Origin: Pithys albifrons albifrons
Lineage: Eukaryota; Chordata; Aves; Passeriformes; Thamnophilidae
Direction of reading: 5' to 3'
Length of the DNA: 64,000 bases
NCBI RefSeq assembly: GCF_047495875.1
Contig: NC_092461.1
Coordinates: 91,828,431-91,892,430, forward strand
The notes under the pieces are model-generated. The model worked only from the letters and a program-made list of their open reading frames with translations. It had not been told where the DNA came from and searched no databases. Below, piece by piece: positions 61,601-64,000 of the stretch; within the stretch, counting starts at the first letter, position 1; each line of letters starts with the position of its first letter. The translations under genes and the position numbers were made by a program.

Positions 61601-64000
61601 AAAAGCACCATAAAGAGTGGTGGGAGGTACCTCTCTAGCAGGTGAATCAGAAAGGAAGAAGAGAAATAAAAGTAGTTGTTTATTTCTCCCTCAACTTCAG
61701 CTCACATCTGTTTAGAGTAGTACTAAAACCCACATGAACCCTTCTGTGACTAAGCACACTACACTTTCTTCCATATTCATCAGCATGTCTCAGACGAGAC
61801 ATCTTTTATCCACAGTGAAGATACAAACCCGTGATGTGATTAAGAATATCTAGACTTGGAAATTCAGCAGAACTTCATACCACCAGACACTTCTTACCAT
61901 GCTGTACTTTTTAAAAGGAGCAATTTTCAAAGAAAACAGACTTCTAATCTTATGATAGACTCTTGAAGGTAAAAGCACAAAACATCAGTAAAATTCATTA
62001 TCACAAACAAGCTTACATTTAATTTAAAGTAATTTGCCTGCCTGCCCCTAGGCCTGTCTGATATCCTGCAAAAACCTGCAAGTTGTCAGTTTTCATTGCA
62101 AAAACACCTTAATAGAGTTGGTCATCCAAAATTGTTATGAATAGCATAAAATAAAGTCTATGTAACAGGAAAGTTCATGACAGACACATAGCAGTTACCT
62201 GCTAAGTACTTCCGTATTTTCAAGCCTGTGCAGGAAGACCACACATTACATTAAGTGTCCTAAGACACAGCTAAGGGACAATCCCACAACAAAAAATTAA
62301 ACTGTGATCACACAGCTGACATTAATTCCCCAATTAGCTAACATTTTCTCACCTCAGTCTAAATGATGAGTTGATCTTTGGTCGTAAGCCACCATTTTCA
62401 AACAGTTGTATATGTTGCTGATTATTTGCATGGAGCTTCCAACTTATACATATTGGGTTCCTCAAAGAATGAGGGCTGTCCTTTTGCTCTTGAAGCCCTT
62501 CATCCTCTGCTTCACTGGATCCATCTACCACTGCTTGGAGAAACTTTTTGAGCCTGGTAAGTACATTCAACCTCCACTGCTGAGAAGTTACTCTGCGATT
62601 TGGGTTAACCGAGAGCATCCAGGAAAGTTTATCCCTGCTTTTCAGTCTTTTTGAAAGTTGCTGGTGAGAAATAAGCTCTACAAAATTCTTCAACAATATA
62701 ACGCTGCGGTCTGTAAGAAGAGCTGGGTATGCTTCCAATAAAACGTCCAAGACTTTCAATGAATCTTCCTGAATTCCCTCACTGATATGAGTCATGGCAC
62801 TAGAGAGATGGGCACTTACCAAAGGAAAAAATGGAGCAATCTGTTCCGCTCTTATTTTTGAAGCCAAGAACTGCAGCAGGTGAACAGCTGCTCTTCTGAC
62901 ACCAGAATCTTTGTCTGTAAACACAGCAGCCACCTCACTGATAATGTTTGAAAGGTGTGCATCAACTAACACTGGGTACTGAGACAGGAGCTCTTTGAGT
63001 CCAAGAAGTGCATTATGCTTAACCCCAGGACTGTAGTGATGCATCTGTGAAAGCAGGTCCTAAAAGGAAACAAACATATATACTTGCTATCATTATTATT
63101 TGAAGCTCTTTGAACTTCCCCCATCTATTTCAAGCATATTTCTCTTTAACACTCAAAAATACAGAATCTACTCTTACGATGTACTTCTGTTTCTAACAGA
63201 AAAATATCTTCAGAACAAACACAGCAGTAGTTTAGAGCACAACAATGAACAAATCATCAGAATTCAATTACAGGAAAAACAAGATACTATGACTTGTCCT
63301 TCAGGTGATTAAATACTCCTCATTCAGAAGTTTATGCACAACCCTACTGACCCAACAGAGAAATGACCAAAACTCTTGTTCTCGGAAGTAGAAATACAAA
63401 ATCTCAGCCTCAACAGCTTTCGTCAGTTTAAGTAGAGAGCTGCAAGAGACAGAAGACAACACAAAGGAAGGAAAACGAACCCACCCCTTAAAAAAAATAA
63501 GATTCTTTAAAAACATCACTTCAGGATGTCTGCTTCTTAAAATCTTGTCTTCAAGCTATGATCCAAGGCTTTCAAAAAATGGAACGTTGATCACAGATAC
63601 TTAAATCAATGTGCAATTGGTTTTTCATACTGATGAAAACCTTCCCCTTGGGTTACACCCAGCAAACTGAGTCATTAAATTTGTGGGTCAGATTATTGAC
63701 AAGGAGGACTGTATTCAGATACCCTGCTGGAGTTTTTTTAAATATTTTTTCCTAATCTCTGGTAAACACAGTAAACCCAGATGAATGACAAGTAATGTTG
63801 TGTAATTTCAGAATGCAGTGTCACACTATACCTTTATGTTAAGTTTCCTATTTTGCGTAGGAAGCACTCCATCTTCTTTAAGCTGCTCGGGAATTTGTAT
63901 GGCCTTTGTTTTGAAGGTAGTATCAGTTGCATTCTCTAGTTTAGGCTTTTTTTTCCCAACTTTAAATTTCACTTTCTGGAAATCTTCCTGATGTTTCCTT
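10538..64000 (-). CDS. TEX10: TEX10, Ipi1-like ribosome biogenesis factor; 14 coding exons, start just outside window
   Basis: Coding exons, in transcript order: 63832-64000 (partial), 62353-63059, 56692-56935, 54550-54662, 53496-53734, 49543-49678, 46103-46278, 42878-43055, 27909-27997, 26626-26759, 15081-15161, 12508-12689, 11333-11543, 10538-10651. Joined, they give 923 codons plus stop with every phase consistent; adding about four missing N-terminal residues gives ~927, against 929 in human TEX10 (from memory). The N-terminal lysine-rich part (KVGKKKPKL) is followed by the conserved Ipi1-type HEAT region ([34 protein letters not shown]) and alpha-helical repeat-like sequence to the end. 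TEX10 acts with PELP1 and WDR18 (the Rix1 complex counterpart), and with LAS1L and SENP3 in the 5FMC assembly, in ITS2 processing and 60S export; it is also reported to support pluripotency with SOX2. No frameshift or internal stop is seen, so the gene looks intact. The exon numbers used here assume a non-coding exon 1. Confidence 0.97.
11333..11543 (-). CDS. TEX10: TEX10 exon 14
   Basis: 211 nt encoding [40 protein letters not shown] and [20 protein letters not shown], ending IIKDIM. Acceptor TTTCCTCTCAG, donor ATG|GTATGA. If the intron were retained, translation would end one codon later (valine, then TGA). Confidence 0.96.
12508..12689 (-). CDS. TEX10: TEX10 exon 13
   Basis: 182 nt encoding [20 protein letters not shown], then [20 protein letters not shown] and [20 protein letters not shown]. 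Acceptor TTAATACAG, donor AAAAG|GTAAAG. Very strong similarity to TEX10. Confidence 0.96.
14440..14773 (-). mobile_element. CR1 LINE 3' fragment, minus orientation
   Basis: Reads as the reverse complement of a CR1 end: CACAGAATAGGTCAGGTTGG at the left, then ACCTCTCTGGGCAACCTGTT and further CR1 3' sequence to about 14,773. It lies in TEX10 intron 12, in the sense direction of TEX10. Confidence 0.9.
15081..15161 (-). CDS. TEX10: TEX10 exon 12 (81 nt, frame-preserving)
   Basis: 27 codons, phase 0 on both sides: [20 protein letters not shown] then TGICKYL. Acceptor TGAAAACAG, donor CTG|GTAAGT (consensus). It aligns with the human stretch ending QNFDILQSAISKHLV. An 11.5-kb intron lies upstream of it in the transcript. 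Skipping would not shift the frame. Confidence 0.93.
18517..18600. repeat. Poly(T)/(TTTG)n tract
   Basis: T-rich run with several T stretches and (GTTT) repeats, in TEX10 intron 11. On the TEX10 sense strand it is A-rich (CAAA repeats). No attached element is recognised upstream. Confidence 0.85.
19817..19840. repeat. Short perfect inverted repeat
   Basis: CAGGGCA and TGCCCTG arms of 7 bp separated by a 10-bp AT-rich loop. Too short to claim an RNA gene. Confidence 0.5.
19945..20105. repeat. A-rich low-complexity stretch
   Basis: Repeated AAAACAAAAC-like and poly(A) runs on the plus strand, TEX10 intron 11; polypyrimidine on the TEX10 sense strand. Confidence 0.75.
24725..24985 (-). mobile_element. 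Degenerate CR1 fragment, minus orientation
   Basis: Reverse-complement CR1-like text: GAAGTTGGAAGGAAAATCCT, GCCCAGCCTGGTTTTGAGCA and CATGATGTCTCCAGGCTACT. More diverged than the other copies; TEX10 intron 11. Confidence 0.8.
26626..26759 (-). CDS. TEX10: TEX10 exon 11
   Basis: 134 nt encoding [20 protein letters not shown] and [20 protein letters not shown], ending WAVTE in phase 0. Acceptor TTTCCCTAG, donor GAG|GTAATT. Located by similarity and phase. Confidence 0.95.
26760..27908 (-). other. TEX10 intron 10
   Basis: AT-rich unique sequence, nothing recognised. Confidence 0.85.
27909..27997 (-). CDS. TEX10: TEX10 exon 10
   Basis: 89 nt encoding [20 protein letters not shown] and FSFLFSTLI plus one base. 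Acceptor TTTTGTGTAG, donor [24 protein letters not shown] is diagnostic of TEX10. Confidence 0.95.
34310..34757 (+). mobile_element. CR1 LINE 3' fragment
   Basis: Contains TGTTCAGCCTGGAGGAGACT, CTGGGCACTGGAACCCAGGG and TGGACTTGATGACCTTTGTG, and ends TTCTGTGATAG. Plus orientation, antisense to TEX10 intron 9. Confidence 0.92.
35853..35950. repeat. (CAAA)n / A-rich tract
   Basis: Runs of AAAACAAACAAACCC type separated by short unique sequence, TEX10 intron 9. It creates overlapping spurious open frames in several phases. Confidence 0.85.
39619..39962. other. Small CpG-rich patch in TEX10 intron 9
   Basis: A patch of about 340 bp with clustered CpGs (GATGCGCATGGGGTGCGTG, GGGGCACGCAGCGCGGCACC, CCTCCCGCCGGAATGACCGG) inside otherwise CpG-poor intron. 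A TATA-like TATTTAAA lies at 39793-39800, with the CpG-rich part downstream of it on the plus strand. No convincing coding frame. It may be an intronic regulatory element, a minor promoter or an old LTR; none of these is shown. Confidence 0.5.
42575..42666 (+). mobile_element. Short CR1 3' tail
   Basis: Only the last ~90 bp: GACTTGGCAGTGCTGGGTTA, GATCTTTTCCAACCTAAACG, ATTCTATGAT. It belongs to the same CR1 3'-end type as the copy at 45,570 and lies 210 bp from exon 9. Confidence 0.92.
42878..43055 (-). CDS. TEX10: TEX10 exon 9 (unusually GC-rich; abuts minisatellite)
   Basis: 178 nt encoding [40 protein letters not shown] and [20 protein letters not shown], all aligning with TEX10. Codon third positions are overwhelmingly G or C and CpGs are common, unlike every other exon of the gene. 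The acceptor (GTGTGCCCGCAG) is formed by a minisatellite unit; the donor is ATGAG|GTACCA, weaker than the consensus at +4 to +6. Confidence 0.96.
43056..45450. repeat. Large minisatellite, 35/37-bp units with higher-order structure, in TEX10 intron 8
   Basis: About 65 tandem units of 35 or 37 bp. The plus-strand core is CACACAGCACATACACACAG followed by AGTCAG and a variable 9-10 base segment. Variants at that segment: CACAGTGCGGG, GACTGCAATGG (or GCACTGCAATGG), CACTGCCCGGG and CACCATCCTGG. About 43,190-43,490 is built from 70-bp dimers (two 35-bp variants alternating). About 43,650-43,890 is a run of one 37-bp type. About 43,890-44,640 is mixed, with a marker variant CATAGACAC at 44034, 44256, 44367, 44478, 44552 and 44626 (spacings 222, 111, 111, 74, 74). 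About 44,640-45,190 is a 74-bp dimer array. The left end runs into the exon 9 acceptor; the right end stops just short of a CR1 tail. Confidence 0.97.
45570..45858 (+). mobile_element. CR1 3' fragment adjoining the minisatellite
   Basis: Starts GGAGGCTGTGGTCAGCCACC, continues AGAGGAAATGGCCTTAAGTT and TAGACTTGGTAGTGCTGGGT, and ends ATGATTCTATGATTCTC. It is in direct orientation with the tail at 42,575. Confidence 0.93.
46103..46278 (-). CDS. TEX10: TEX10 exon 8
   Basis: 176 nt encoding [20 protein letters not shown] and [20 protein letters not shown], ending AAQIY plus one base. Acceptor TTTCTTTAG, donor TACG|GTAAGG. The minisatellite occupies most of the intron that follows it in the transcript. 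Confidence 0.96.
47158..47245. repeat. TATA/ACATAC-type microsatellite
   Basis: Purine-pyrimidine alternating sequence with TATATATATA, then ACATACACACA and CATACATACACACA units, imperfect; TEX10 intron 7. Confidence 0.8.
48265..48848 (+). mobile_element. CR1 LINE 3' fragment
   Basis: Starts near AACTGTGTCCTGGGCTGCAT and continues with GCACCTCTCCTATGAAGACA, AGGTTGCCCAGAGAAGTTGG and TTCTTTCCAACCCAAACCAT. About 580 bp in TEX10 intron 7; several stops in the reverse-transcriptase frame. Confidence 0.92.
49543..49678 (-). CDS. TEX10: TEX10 exon 7
   Basis: 136 nt encoding [20 protein letters not shown] and [19 protein letters not shown], ending RI plus two bases. Acceptor TTTTTTTCCAG, donor TCAG|GTAAAC. 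The block [11 protein letters not shown] is a strong TEX10 match. Confidence 0.96.
51335..52090 (-). mobile_element. CR1 LINE fragment, ~750 bp, minus orientation
   Basis: Reverse-complement CR1: CTCTCCGGGCAACCCGTGCC, CTCCCTTCAGATACCTACAT, CAGCCTTCCCTTCCTCACAG, CCTCACCAGTGCAGAACAGA. The longest CR1 copy in the window, in TEX10 intron 6 and sense with TEX10. Open frames inside it are non-coding remnants. Confidence 0.92.
53496..53734 (-). CDS. TEX10: TEX10 exon 6
   Basis: 239 nt encoding [20 protein letters not shown], then [20 protein letters not shown] and [18 protein letters not shown]. Acceptor CCCTTTAG, donor AAAG|GTAAGA. It enters after two codon bases and leaves after one. Confidence 0.96.
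53735..56691 (-). other. TEX10 introns 5 and 4
   Basis: Introns are 53735-54549 and 54663-56691, with exon 5 between. Unique AT-rich sequence, no recognised element. Confidence 0.85.
54550..54662 (-). CDS. TEX10: TEX10 exon 5
   Basis: 113 nt encoding [20 protein letters not shown] and a basic KHKKKDSFK end. Acceptor TTAACAG, donor AAGG|GTAAGA. The LVDFKHHFM block is highly characteristic of TEX10. It is too short to stand out as an open frame and was found by conserved sequence and splice sites. Confidence 0.95.
56692..56935 (-). CDS. TEX10: TEX10 exon 4
   Basis: Acceptor TTGTTTAG, donor AAATG|GTAAGG. It encodes [20 protein letters not shown], then [17 protein letters not shown] and [15 protein letters not shown], matching the TEX10 helical repeat region. 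It completes the split arginine codon and ends in phase 0. Confidence 0.96.
56936..63831 (-). other. TEX10 introns 3 and 2
   Basis: Introns are 56936-62352 and 63060-63831. Unique AT-rich sequence; a nine-G run at 57433-57441 is the only simple repeat noted. No CR1 recognised. Confidence 0.85.
62353..63059 (-). CDS. TEX10: TEX10 exon 3: Ipi1 homology / HEAT region
   Basis: At 707 nt this is the largest coding exon. It opens [20 protein letters not shown] and contains the conserved stretches [37 protein letters not shown] and [15 protein letters not shown], which is the Ipi1/TEX10 N-terminal domain. It ends with FRL plus two bases of an arginine codon at donor GAG|GTGAGA. The middle part after [12 protein letters not shown] is less conserved and hydrophilic. 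Confidence 0.97.
63832..64000 (-). CDS. TEX10: TEX10 first coding exon (exon 2), truncated by window edge
   Basis: The frame reads [20 protein letters not shown] onward and ends LNIK at donor AAG|GTATAG. By comparison with human TEX10 (MTKKRK...DFQKVKL), the initiator ATG should lie about four codons beyond base 64000. The lysine-rich start resembles a nuclear/nucleolar targeting segment. Junction phase 0. Confidence 0.95.

Overview
This is a eukaryotic, almost certainly avian, nuclear DNA window. Interspersed repeats are CR1-type LINE 3' ends, several finishing in the CR1 octamer tail (ATTCTATG-like), with no recognisable mammalian SINEs. Genes are split into short exons with GT-AG introns, and the gene pair INVS-TEX10 occurs in convergent order, as in other vertebrates (human 9q31). 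The exact bird species cannot be told from the sequence alone.

Layout. (1) Bases 1-10,190, plus strand: the 3' end of INVS (inversin, NPHP2). Three terminal coding exons are at 5329-5561, 6518-6598 and 9312-9427, followed by a 3'UTR with an AATAAA at 10167. (2) Bases ~10,415-64,000, minus strand: nearly all of TEX10, the vertebrate Ipi1 homologue. Fourteen coding exons are visible. They join without a single frame error into 923 residues plus stop; only the first few residues lie beyond the right edge. If exon 1 is non-coding as assumed here, the window holds exons 2-15. The two genes converge tail to tail with only about 0.2 kb between the predicted poly(A) sites, and an alternative INVS poly(A) signal would make them overlap. 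(3) Everything else is intron: at least eight CR1 fragments in both orientations, some A/T-rich simple repeats, one small CpG-rich patch (39.6-39.96 kb) in TEX10 intron 9, and a large minisatellite.

The most striking element is the 2.4-kb minisatellite at ~43,056-45,450 in TEX10 intron 8. It has about 65 units of 35 or 37 bp with clear higher-order structure. It runs directly into the 3' splice site of exon 9, so the real acceptor is itself a modified repeat unit. About two dozen units carry, on the transcribed strand, a T/G-rich stretch ending in CAG that looks like a 3' splice site. The neighbouring exon 9 is far more GC- and CpG-rich than the rest of the gene and is flanked by CR1 tails in direct orientation. 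The array also gives long open frames (up to 513 codons) on the plus strand, explained by a unit length not divisible by three and the lack of stop triplets.

Functionally the two genes are unrelated. Inversin is a ciliary scaffold acting in left-right patterning, planar polarity Wnt signalling and kidney development. TEX10 acts in the nucleolus and nucleoplasm in 60S ribosome maturation with PELP1, WDR18, LAS1L and SENP3. Their link here is physical: adjacent, convergent 3' ends.
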